A stretch of 64,000 bases of DNA from Adiantum capillus-veneris (Eukaryota; Streptophyta; Polypodiopsida; Polypodiales; Pteridaceae): assembly GCA_014529385.2 (NCBI GenBank), contig CM043943.1, positions 157,541,247 through 157,605,246 on the forward strand, given 5' to 3'. The notes below the pieces were generated by a model. The model was not told where the DNA came from and made no database searches. It saw only the letters and a program-made list of their open reading frames with translations. Shown piece by piece: positions 33,354 through 42,695 of the stretch. A program made the position numbers and the translations under genes. Position 1 is the stretch's first letter. The number at the start of each line of letters is the position of its first letter.

Positions 33354-34475
33354 TTGAGGTTTTTCAGCAGGTTTCAGCTACAGGTTTACAAGTTTACAGC
33401 TACGGATTGCATATCGGATTGCACATTGTCTTCACAGTGGTTACTAGATTCAGATGCTACATTCCATGTCTCCTTGTATCGTGAGTGGTTTAGCACGTTT
33501 TCTAGTGGGAGACTTGGTTGTGTGCACATGGCTGATGGTGCTATGTATGACATTGAGGGTACAGGAGACGTATGTTTGTCCTTGCCCAGTGGTATGAGAT
33601 TTACCCTGCGTCATGTGCGTTATGTGCCAGATCTGAGACGGGATTTGATCTCAGTCAGACAGTTACGGGATAGTGGATGTCAGATTTCGCTACGAGAGCG
33701 AGATTTTGTGATGCATTTGGGTTCGCTAGTGATTGCGAGAGGTGCCAGGAGTGGTACAGGTTACCCATTGCATGTGGATCACGCGAGAGACGGTGTTGTC
33801 TCTGTGATCACGCAGCCAGGTAGAGAGCGAGAGAGCAGGCGAGTCTCTTTTGCTTGTGGGTTGCAGGATGCTTTGCATGGAGTGCAGAGCAGTGACCTTG
33901 TTGTGCAAGTTGCGTCTACGGATGCACAGGTAGAGCGGGACAGCTCTAGTGAGTCACAGCAGGATAAGTCATCAGAGGTGATGACAGAGATGACTCACAT
34001 GGATGTTGAGATGTCGACTATTGTGGAGTCATTTCTTGATATGCTTATGCCAGAGCTTGATGCAGATTCAGGACATATGGATACACTTGGTACACATGTG
34101 ATATGTGGTGGGCACGAGGAGTCACTCCAAAGCTCGGAGTCAGAGTGCCATGGTCTCTATGATAGGGGACAGGATTGCCATGTGTTGAGTTCTGAGTTGG
34201 AGGTGGCAGAGGTTGCCAGGGTTGCATCAACGTTCGGTGTCCTTATGTACGAGATTTTGATCTCGAGGCCCGACATAGCAGTTGCAGTGGGAGCATTTGC
34301 AGCAGGGTTGATCAGTCGTTCGATGACTGATCTCGGCATAGAGCATAGGGGAGGTTTGCAGGTATTGCATACATACTTGCAGTACGTGTGCGGTACGTCT
34401 GGTGGTGTATGGACTTACACGGGAGCAGGACAACCGGATGCACACGATCACAGCCAGCCAGTGGGCATCGGTTGA
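33354..34475 (+). CDS. truncated copia gag-pol: protease, pre-integrase, RT/RNase H tail
   Basis: 373 codons. Residues ~28-40 read W-L-L-D-S-D-A-T-F-H-V-S, the copia protease site with D-S-D in place of the usual D-S-G. Then come L-R-H-V-R-Y-V-P-D-L-R-R-D-L-I-S-V and the gag-pre-integrase-like segment to about residue 140. After a low-complexity stretch the end (from about residue 297) resembles the RT C-terminus: L-M-Y-E-I-L-I-S-R-P-D-I-A-V-A-V-G and L-Q-Y-V-C-G-T-S-G-G. The integrase and most of RT are absent while the frame stays open, so the deletions were in frame. It cannot be autonomous; the D-S-D change probably kills the protease. Confidence 0.8.
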   Translation: MRFFSRFQLQVYKFTATDCISDCTLSSQWLLDSDATFHVSLYREWFSTFSSGRLGCVHMADGAMYDIEGTGDVCLSLPSGMRFTLRHVRYVPDLRRDLISVRQLRDSGCQISLRERDFVMHLGSLVIARGARSGTGYPLHVDHARDGVVSVITQPGRERESRRVSFACGLQDALHGVQSSDLVVQVASTDAQVERDSSSESQQDKSSEVMTEMTHMDVEMSTIVESFLDMLMPELDADSGHMDTLGTHVICGGHEESLQSSESECHGLYDRGQDCHVLSSELEVAEVARVASTFGVLMYEILISRPDIAVAVGAFAAGLISRSMTDLGIEHRGGLQVLHTYLQYVCGTSGGVWTYTGAGQPDAHDHSQPVGIG

Positions 34476-34554
34476 GAGCGATTTTCTCTCGCCTTTTGTA
34501 GTCTTTAGACTAGGTTCTCTTGCTTAAAGGCACAGTCGTTTTTAAGTGGGAGGT

Positions 34555-34740
34555 TGTTGGGGTATAGGCGTCTGTGCCTTGCCCGGCCGCCCAGAGTCCG
34601 GGCGCCCACTGACTTGTATACCTTATACATAGCATAAGTGTATAGGGAGCTGCTCACTCTTTGAGTCTCCCCACCCACATCGTGTGTGTCTCCTTCTCTC
34701 TCTCTCACTCTCCGTCTGTGGTGCTCCCCGATCCCCTTCA
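34555..34740 (+). repeat. 3' LTR of the copia element
   Basis: 186 bp, almost identical to 31838-32023, followed by TACTC. Confidence 0.95.
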
Positions 34741-35200
34741 TACTCTTCAGTCGGATTGAGTGGTTTGGAGTCTTTTCGTGCTATTTCTAGTCGTAGACCT
34801 GAAATTTTGCAACTTCAAATAACAACTCACAATTGATTGTTTCGGAGAGAACAATATTCTGAAATCCACCTCGGATCCTACTTACCCTACTCCTTGGTTC
34901 TAATGCAATGGGGTTGTGGAAAATGTTCTCAAACACTCGTTTTCTTGTTTTTTAATGGTTTTCGGAGCCTTAATCTTAAGACTTGTCTCGTTCATCAACC
35001 TTTCTCAAAACCCTAGTCTAATTTTACAATCCTACAATCCTAGAGGCACTCAACAAGTACGATTACTTCCAAGCTACCTCTACACAGCAAAAGACGACAA
35101 TCTTAAGCTATGCGGTTTCTAAAAGAAAGTTTCTACTCTAGGAGATGTTAAAGGATAACTTCACAAAACGCTTGTGTTTTTCTCTAGTTTAGGTCTCTTC

Positions 35201-35220
35201 GATCCCCGGCAACGGTACCA
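35201..35220 (-). promoter_or_regulatory. primer-binding site of the outer element
   Basis: On the minus strand: TGGTACCGTTGCCGGGGATC, the tRNA-Asp-type primer site with GCG changed to TAC near its start, two bases inside the 5' LTR end at 35223. Confidence 0.8.
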
Positions 35221-35222
35221 AA

Positions 35223-36139
35223 TGTGGGACGAGTGTCTAACCTCACTCCTATCTTATTGCAGATTTAGCGAGAACCACGATTCAATTGTCAATCCATGGG
35301 ATGAAACTCACTCGACTAGTGTATAGAGGCTAGAAGAGGTTGTCAATCTCTTGGAAAACAACAAATAACTCGCATCTAACTCAAGCTACACTCAAGTGAC
35401 TGAAATCACCAAGAGCCAATCGCTCATCGGCAAACAAATCACATTCGTTTACAACACAAATGACATCCAAATGTAACGAAACTTCTAGGACAAGTTATAA
35501 GACCTAAGCACACATGCTTATGGTCTCAAATCCCACTTTAGGTCAAGTGCAAAAATTGCGATTATTAACAACAATGGATTTTTGACCTAGTCGTTTTTGA
35601 CCCAGAATGCATCTAAATGCTTAGTAATGATGCCCCAATACCCTGCCTATTCTTAGTTTTTGATTTTGAAGTATAAATTCCTACTTATGATGAAATTAGG
35701 CCGCGGGTCTGCGACGCCAAAAGCTACGAAATACTGTGAAATGCTTACATCAATGCCTAGAGCTCTTACCTGCGGTTGCAATGCAACAAACGCGACTGCA
35801 ATGTGACAACCGGGGAGGGAGTAGGAAACACGAGAAGGAGAGAAGTGAGCACCATTAGCTCACGTTGTGTTTTCATTATCCAAAAACTTGAAAATAACTT
35901 ACAAAAATTGGCTTGTATACCTTAGCCAAGGTTTTTGGTGGTCAACTAATAATCTGGGAGCTCTAACTAAAGATGGGTAAAGACAGGTTGATACAATCTG
36001 GAAGCTTGTAGCCCCGGCTCATCAATTACAAAGTTTATCCGAAAAATAAGAGTTACAATATTCTCGATTTATCAAAATAATAAGTGTTTTTACAATGAGA
36101 GATCCAAAAATTGGTATCCGAGTTAGCTTGTTGCTAACA
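35223..36139 (-). repeat. 5' LTR of the outer element
   Basis: 917 bp, TG at 35223 and CA at 36138-36139, followed by ACCTT. On the minus strand a TATACAAG block at 35912-35919 aligns with the inner LTR promoter. Only its first 144 bp have a partner on the left (4151-4294). Bases 34746-35200 are outer-element leader without a gene. Confidence 0.88.
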
Positions 36140-36238
36140 ACCTTTTAGACCATGTATATCCAAATATAAATTCCTAAGATCATTGCAAGTATAGTCAATT
36201 GAGACTGCAACCCTCGTAACATTTCTTTTTGGAGCCAT
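36140..36238 (-). pseudogene. decayed host gene, first 33 codons
   Basis: An ATG at 36238 (minus strand, context AAGAGATGG with purine at -3 and G at +4) opens a frame beginning M-A-P-K-R-N-V-T-R-V-A-V. It runs to the TSD and continues in frame at 4150 with G-A-Q-F-H-K-V-H-L-F-I-G-K. Joining the two flanks with one TSD copy thus rebuilds an uninterrupted frame, good evidence that the outer element landed in an exon. A pyrimidine run just upstream could instead be an intron end. Confidence 0.7.
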
Positions 36239-36289
36239 CTCTTCTTGAAAAAAAAAACAATTCTTATTATAACACATATTCCACCACTA

Positions 36290-37262
36290 GTTCAAGCTAG
36301 ATGATCCAAGCAAGTACATATAGTAAGTATGTAAACTAGATAACTAAGGGGGAAGAGAGTGGCAAGGTCCACCACTTGTCCATGCTCAACTCTATACAAC
36401 ATAGAGAGTTGAGAGGGCACTGATTGTCTAATTTAGGCATGTGGAAATCATAGAAGATTGACCACCTCTCCAACCTATCTTTTTTAGGGAAAAAAAATGT
36501 TTGGCCTTACAATTATCCATGTGTCTGACCTATACATCATGTATGACAAAATTTCACTTGTCCAAACTAGGATTGAAACATGGAGAGAAGCAAGCTCCAC
36601 CACTTGTTATCTAAGCTAGGAATGGGGATGTTTGGTCTCAAGAATCATTGGGACATGGAGAGAAGATAAGTTCCACCACTTGTCCAAGCTTGGATCAATT
36701 GAGATATGGACAGAAGCAAGCTCCACCAGTTGTCCAAGCTAGGATCCATTAAACCATGGAAAACCCCAACTGTTTTCAATATCAAGGATTTTCTTTTTGT
36801 CAACTTAGCTCCATTGGAACATGGGGAGAAACAAAGCTCCACAAATTGTCTAAGCCAAGCTCCATTCAAAGACAAAGAGAAGCAAGTTAAACCATTTGTC
36901 CAAGTTAAGCTCCATCAAAACATGAAAATCCCATGATGGTTTTATTCCACATGGGGTTTTGGTTCCAATCTCCACCACTTGTCCAAGCTAGGCTCCATTG
37001 AAGCATGGAGAGCAGTTAAGATCCACCACTCGTCCAAGCTAGGATCCATCGAAACAATGACAACAAAAGGCTCTACCACTTCTCGAAGTTAAGCTCTATT
37101 GAAACATGGAAAAACCATACATATGTTGTACATGGGGAGTTTTGTTTCAAGATCCACCACTTGTCCAAGCTAAGATCTATTGAAACAACCCTAAGCCATA
37201 TATATGTTGTACATGAGGAGTTTTGTGTCAAGGTCCACCACTTGTCCAAGCTAGGATCTATT
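36290..37262. repeat. degenerate minisatellite, right array
   Basis: Same unit and orientation as 560-1520; TCCACCACTTGTCC blocks occur near 36367, 36598, 36671, 36721, 36971, 37022, 37150 and 37232, spaced about 50 or 80 bp. Read on the minus strand it often gives S-L-D-K-W-W, but no continuous gene. Bases 37263-37612 have no supported feature. Confidence 0.85.
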
Positions 37263-37612
37263 GTACATGGGCACATTTCTTGTTAATGGGAATATCATAA
37301 GATCCCCCGTTTCTTATCAAGTGGGAAAAGTAAAAGGGCTCACTCTTGTAGTGTGAGGCGAGGAGCACAAAGAGCTGTCGTGCAAGCCTGGCAGGTGGCA
37401 GAGAACGCAGTGTGAGAGCAAGCAAGCACATGGTGCTCTTTTGAGCAAACAAGTAGCCCTGCAAGGCGAACATGGGAAGTGGGCCATATAGGTGTGCCAA
37501 GTCTTTTTTTTGAGTTTATTAGAGAAAATCTCAATAGACATCTGCTTTGGGGGATTGATAAGAAAAAGGAGGGCATGGGAAGGCGATAGATGAAGGGTAA
37601 GGCAGGTGAGTG

Positions 37613-39221
37613 TGTAATGGAATTGGCCTATTTAACTTGAGAGTAGAGGAAATTAATGAGAGTACTTTTGAGAAATGACTTTGTGAGCATAGCGGGTGAA
37701 CATAGTTGAAGATAGAAACATAATCATAGCAATTAGTTAACTTGGTATGAACAATACTTTTGCAAGAGAGAGAATTTAGAGAACATGACAACAATTGAGG
37801 ACCGGATTATGTGGAGCCGGTCCCCCCTCCAATAGGCATTTGTATTATGATTTCTCCCATTAAGAGAGACGTGTTACAATACAATCTTTGTGTTCCTTGT
37901 GACCTAGGTGATGCAATGAAGATGGAAAGCTTCATGCATCACAAGCATAACATAAACTTGAAGAAAGCTTTAACCATCCCAAGACCTCAAACACCTTCGA
38001 AGGTGGAGAGAGCTAGCAGGGAATGAGGGTAGGGAAGAGGAAGAAGAAACATTTCATAGGAGAAAGAATTAGTTCCTCACTTATCATAACTCTTGTTGCT
38101 AGCATACATAATAGCATAGTAATGAGGAAGAAGGAGATGGTAAGCTTAAGCATTGAAGCATGGCTCTTGGTTGGATTTGCACTCCATAGCCAAGAGTGTT
38201 GGTGTAGGCTCTCAACCTCTACTTGCTTGGAGAAGGAGAGGGACCTCTTGCACTTTGCATAGCACACAATGAAAGTGTTTGTGAGTGTGTGTGGGTGAGT
38301 ATACCCCCTAAGAAACCCCCTAGCTTGCTTGGGTCGACCCCCCCTTGTAGCTCATGCTTGAAGCTCATTGGACCCCTCCAGACCTAGCCAATCATAAGCA
38401 GGAGGCATTACAAGAAACAAGGGTAGCCTTAAGACAAGTGTCTCCCTTTCCCCTTTGAGAGAGAGGGCTAGATAAATGCTAAATCAATTAATTAAATCTC
38501 CTAATTTATTATTGGACCCCTTGGGTGGCCAACCAATAGGATTCAGACACACCATGAGGGCAACATGAGGAGGAACTTGACAAGTGTCCCTTTTGCTTTC
38601 TTTGTACCATGCATGCCTTGTGTGAGTGTGTGGGTGTTCTCTCTCATCCCCCCTCATGTAGGGCTAGCCCCCTCCTTGTAGGGATTGAATCTTTGACTTT
38701 TTGACACCTCAAGCCCCTCATGCATAGGCCCAGTTCCCACCACAAGCTTGGCTCTTAAGCACTTTAAGCTTGGGCTAGGTTCTCATCTCAAGTGCAACCC
38801 TAGCATCTCAAGCATGTGAAGCACCTCACACATCTCAATCATTAAGCACCTCAATCATCAAGCACCTCAAGCACCTTAGTCATCAAGCATGATAAGCAGG
38901 ACAAGCATCTCGAGCTGGGTCGGGTTCCCATGCCTCAAGCTCATCCCTAGCTTACCTAAGGTCAAAGGACTTTTACACACATTATTGGAGGTCTTCAATG
39001 AAGCTAACCCTAAGGTATTATGCTCCATTGGTTAGCCTTGATCTTTGATTGACCATCTCTCATTTGGGCCCCTTTACCATTGGCCCCGTGTTGAGATAGA
39101 TCTATAAGCACATGTCTATATCTTAACACTTGTTCCCGTTTATTCTCCCACATTAAGTGATCAATTTAATATGAGAAAATCATTTGGGTTGTTTAGATAT
39201 TAGATATTAGATTTTATGACA
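37613..39221 (-). mobile_element. solo LTR, chromovirus family
   Basis: 1,609 bp, starting TGTAATGG and ending TTTATGACA, diverged but colinear with 56723-58328 (1,606 bp) and 49401-51031. It is flanked by GAGTG at 37608-37612 and 39222-39226, and there is no internal region, so it is a solo LTR left by LTR-LTR recombination. The following bases to 39315 hold nothing recognisable. Confidence 0.88.
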
Positions 39222-39320
39222 GAGTGCATCTAATGGATGGGTGGCAGACGAGACACAAGAGAGGGCAAGGAAGTCAATGCCGCACCTCAAGAGGCAAGGG
39301 AGGGGGTGAGCATGGCTAGT

Positions 39321-39571
39321 TGTGCGCTCCTTGCCGCACTGTCGAAGCAAGGGACTTGCCAATACACCGTGTGCGAGCCACAAACGGCTCCAAGCACACA
39401 ACAAGCCTAAACTAGCAAGCTCAAGGAAACAAAGGGTGTGTCACTCACCGCTCTACGCTCGCCTTCGTGGTGGATTCCTCGCCGCGATGAAGAAGAAGCT
39501 GCAGTCGTGCCGCGCTCAACCGCTTCGCCGCCGTCGTGCCTTTGTAATGCTCGATCGCACACACACTCTCC

Positions 39572-39604
<33 letters not shown>

Positions 39605-39902
39605 GAGGAGGTGAAGAAGAAGAAAAAGATGGAGATGGAGCAAGAGCACTCTTCTATTGCACAAATGAGAGAATGAGTAAAAATTAGGTTTAGTTGGCTT
39701 TTATAGGAGCTCACCCCATTCACACTTGGGCGCCCATGCTTAACCAACTAATCCCTTGAATGTCCAAGTTAAAGTGCGCCTCTCATCGGCGATCACTCTA
39801 CCTTTCCCTATTGGACCGACAAGCCCAGTACCTGACTCTACCAAATACATAATACACGTCCGTCGTAGGTGATGGGGTGTCCGTGAGCCGTGAGGGTTAA
39901 CA
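39321..39902 (-). repeat. 3' LTR of the gag-protease element
   Basis: Starts TGTGCGCTCC and ends GGGTTAACA on the plus strand; it contains CT and CA microsatellites at about 39569-39604. A plus-strand frame inside it (39322-39687) also occurs in the other LTR and is antisense to the element. Confidence 0.95.
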
Positions 39903-39915
39903 TGCCCCCCTTCCT
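39903..39915 (-). promoter_or_regulatory. polypurine tract of the gag-protease element
   Basis: On the minus strand AGGAAGGGGGGCA ends at the 3' LTR. The next 1.3 kb (39916-41249) is 3' untranslated sequence with no supported gene. Confidence 0.8.
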
Positions 39916-41249
39916 GATGTAGATTCCGTCCTCGGAAGCTATTGAGTTGAAGCTGGTTCGTCGAGGTGGAAGAGCATTTGAGATGAATGTCCTTAGCCTT
40001 CTTCAGTCACTGCAAAATCAAACAACATTGGCACAGTAATTGCATTCTCTTAAAAAGCATAGGTAGTTTTAGGTAGACAAATTGATTGGTAAAAGAATTT
40101 CAAACAATTTGGTAGCAATGAACATTAAATTGCAATGAAATCAAATGCATAAACAGATGTAAAGGTAAAAAATTAAACAAGTCTGGGGTCGCTAATTTGA
40201 CGGTCGAAAGGCACTAGAGATCGAATATTAATACCATGGGTAAGCTTCTTAATTTTCTGTGGTCAATTAAGTTGTTTAATCGCGAGAGCCAAGTATTCAT
40301 GTTCGAGGGCTGACTAGAGGCTATATCTAGAAAACTTTGTAGTTAAGCTACCATAAAAGGAATTTCTCATGAAATCATCGCCTGACTGATTACTTTTTCT
40401 TTGACCCCCCAAAGTCTTTATACATTGATTCAATTATGATGTGTGTGATTATTTTGTATGCCTTGGGTTTTTTGCTTTTCAAGGAAAAGCGTCCACACTG
40501 GGAACCTCTAGGGCTCTAGTACCATAGGCTATACATGTGAGTGAAGTACCAATTTAAGCAGGGATTTCTCTTCCAGCTTAAAATTTTACATTGTGGCACT
40601 TTGATTTTTGCTTGTTCATTTTCAACATTTAAATTTTGTAACTTTGGGGGGTCATATAACACTGTTACCCTCCCCAGGCTCATCACATTAGTAAACTCCC
40701 TTTATAATACTTAAGCTAAAGGTCAATAGGGTCAAGCCCACTAGAAAGCCCTAGTACATTTCACACAATGCTGCCTAAATCGGATTAAGAACCTAAGTAA
40801 CCATTGCTTATTAGGAAGGCATTCCCCATGGTATTAAGAGAAGATTTCTAATACCTAGCTTGGTCAAACGAGCTTAGTTGGACTGCTTGATTTTTACACC
40901 TAGACAAGTGATTATGACAAAACATTACATTGAATTAAATGTTTGATACTAAGCAAATGCGCTGAATATTATGCTACCAATCACAATCAAAGCAGACAAA
41001 CATGGATGCAAAAAAAAATAAGGGCAATGCTAATGGACAAGAAACACCTGTTTGTGTTGATGGTCGTGCTTGATTTGAAGGTTCCATGAAGGTCCAAATC
41101 CTATCAATAGCAACACGCTCCTGTACACACTAGGAAACAAAAGGAATACCTCCAGGAGGCACATCAGTGGGAAAAATTAAAACTCCTAAAAAACAAACTC
41201 AAAACACAATCTAGACCCCTAACCTACCTATCTATCACCCCTTTTAGAA

Positions 41250-41681
41250 TCAAGGAAAGAGGATATTATATAAACCGGGTGGCCACCCTAAGGCTAGGCC
41301 TCTATCCTCATCATCTAGATAAATAAAATCGTTGTCCGTGAGGCCATAGTCTTCCTCGGTCTCTATTAGTTCCTCTTCATCATCCTCTTGTGCTAGCATG
41401 CTAATCAAGAACCTCGTGATGCGTGGATACTCATCTTGTGCAAAAGAATAAGCATGTGCCATTGGAAACACATTCACTACTGGGTAGGGATCACTAGTTA
41501 GCCATAGACGTATCAGCCATTCTAACTCCTCAAAATTTCTCTCACATGCAAGGCTCTCTATCAAATCCCATTCGCAAGAAAGTATAGGGTAGCATACATA
41601 GAACACTTGTTGAAAAGACAAGGGGTACCTTTCATCAAAAATAGAAGTGCATGCCTCTGGTGAAGTAGCCATTTTTGACAA
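41250..41681 (-). CDS. small acidic protein of the gag-protease element, unknown
   Basis: 143 codons, starting M-S-K-M-A-T-S-P. It has many aromatic and acidic residues, with a Glu/Asp-rich stretch (E-E-E-L-I-E-T-E-E-D-Y) near residue 105 and an S-L-A-C-E-R-N-F-E-E-L-E-W-L-I-R-L-W helix. No family is recognised. The frame is intact, lies last in the element and has no counterpart noticed in the related elements. Confidence 0.55.
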   Translation of the reverse strand: MSKMATSPEACTSIFDERYPLSFQQVFYVCYPILSCEWDLIESLACERNFEELEWLIRLWLTSDPYPVVNVFPMAHAYSFAQDEYPRITRFLISMLAQEDDEEELIETEEDYGLTDNDFIYLDDEDRGLALGWPPGLYNILFP

Positions 41682-41760
41682 GACAGATAGATTTGGTTAG
41701 GCCTTTAAAACATAAGAGTTGTTTTTGTGTGTTGCTTGAATTGACACGGTGAATTTGGAC

Positions 41761-42030
41761 TTATATGTAAGATCTGATAGGGTGCTCTCTCATTGCTAGG
41801 CGCTCTTGCTCTTTACTATTTTTGTTTTTTTGTGAGTATAAGGCTATATATATACATTCCCTAAGATCGGAGATTGAGAGGTCAGGGAAAAAGGTTGAGA
41901 GGGAAACAAATGAATGATGACTGTCAGCAAACACTCCCCCCTTCCTTAGGTAGATCATACCGTTTGAAATGAGCTTGTCACCCTTTGAAACCAATTGTTC
42001 CAGTTGGTAATAGGTGAGGATTTTTGCCAT
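41761..42030 (-). CDS. small protein of the gag-protease element, unknown
   Basis: 89 codons. Its ATG overlaps the stop of the W-x-P-K frame (TAATG at 42032-42028), which suggests coupled or continued translation. The sequence starts M-A-K-I-L-T-Y-Y-Q-L-E and has a P-D-L-S-I-S-D-L-R-E helix. No family is recognised. Confidence 0.5.
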   Translation of the reverse strand: MAKILTYYQLEQLVSKGDKLISNGMIYLRKGGVFADSHHSFVSLSTFFPDLSISDLRECIYIALYSQKNKNSKEQERLAMREHPIRSYI

Positions 42031-42674
42031 TAGTTTTCTATTACCCTAGGTGCCTCGTCAAGTTGCAAGGGTGGTAAGGTACTCTCCCAGGATTGAACTT
42101 GAAGTGGTTCATTAGGTGATTCTTGAACACTGGGAGGTGTGGATTCTTTTGTAGCTTCATGGAGGTCCACTACTATAGATGGAGGCTGTGTAGAAGCTTT
42201 TACCTCTATGGATGTATTACATGAGGAGCTAGAAGCTTCATGGGACTCCCCCCTTCCTGAGCTAGGTGGAACAAATTGTTCTTTCTTTGATACCCAAACT
42301 AGCTCGGGAGCGGGTGTGTAGCATTCCATGATTTTTTCCTTTTCGCGATTTTCAATTTGTTTTGGAGCCACAGGATTGGGTTTACATGGGCCAGGTGACA
42401 GGTAAGAGTACACTTTACGTTTGGGCACCCAGATTTGATCATTTCCTTGATAGTAGCCTTGGGCTTCCAATAGTCGTTTAGGGATCCATCGCAACATTTT
42501 CTTACTTTTCTTGGAGCGAGTGGTACGTTTCTTACAAGGCTTCTGTTTTTTAGCACTAGCTATGGTCACTAAAGAAGCTTTAGGGACCCACTTGTATGTT
42601 TTCTTCGTTACATTAGGATGAGTCTTGTTGGAAGCGATATGCATCGCTTGTAGCATATTTAAGGGTATAGGCAT
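42030..42674 (-). CDS. W-x-P-K repeat protein of the gag-protease element
   Basis: Basic protein, in the same frame as the upstream gag-protease ORF and separated from it by one TAG at 42698-42696. Four repeats: K-W-V-P-K, R-W-I-P-K, Q-I-W-V-P-K and L-V-W-V-S-K, spaced 25-55 residues. They match the tail of the pol extension in the inner (21808-22245) and outer (8049-7991) elements. Here the motif stands without an integrase before it. The Ser/Pro-rich C-terminus ends E-A-P-R-V-I-E-N. Possibly a nucleic-acid or partner-binding tail; unknown. Confidence 0.7.
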   Translation of the reverse strand: MPIPLNMLQAMHIASNKTHPNVTKKTYKWVPKASLVTIASAKKQKPCKKRTTRSKKSKKMLRWIPKRLLEAQGYYQGNDQIWVPKRKVYSYLSPGPCKPNPVAPKQIENREKEKIMECYTPAPELVWVSKKEQFVPPSSGRGESHEASSSSCNTSIEVKASTQPPSIVVDLHEATKESTPPSVQESPNEPLQVQSWESTLPPLQLDEAPRVIEN

Positions 42675-42695
42675 TTCATCCCCCTCAGGTGTTAC

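Larger units (their letters stand above)
31838..34740 (+). mobile_element. non-autonomous Ty1/copia element
   Basis: Two 186-bp LTRs (31838-32023 and 34555-34740) begin TGTTGGGGTATAG and end CCCCTTCA and differ at only about two positions, so the insertion is recent. The TSD is TACTC at 31833-31837 and 34741-34745. The primer site TGGTATCAGAGCTATGG (initiator tRNA-Met type) is at 32026-32042 and a purine tract is at 34544-34554. The interior has one ORF with protease and a scrap of the RT/RNase H end; integrase and the RT core are missing. Bases 32043-33353 are non-coding, with a diverged repeat of about 170 bp (compare 32460-32510 with 32637-32683). Confidence 0.93.
4151..36139 (-). mobile_element. 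outer Athila/Tat-like Ty3 element, deleted, with nested insertions
   Basis: The left LTR remnant (4151-4294) matches the start of the right LTR (35223-36139), and the element is bounded by ACCTT at 4146-4150 and 36140-36144. Sense is minus. In order it holds: 5' LTR, tRNA-Asp-type primer site, leader with palindromes, gag (split by the inner element), a Tnp2 fragment replacing most of pol, the integrase C-terminus, the second protease/W-x-P-K extension, a spacer with palindromes, the N-terminal part of ORF3, and a truncated 3' LTR. Without the inner element (10449-29568) and the copia element (31838-34740) and their duplicated targets it is about 9.96 kb. It has lost RT, RNase H, the integrase core and the ORF3 C-terminus, so it is not autonomous. 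Confidence 0.9.

Noticed and set aside
1-39221. A giant transposon with the two chromovirus-type LTRs as inverted ends
   Set aside because: The right LTR has its own GAGTG target duplication, so it is an independent solo LTR.
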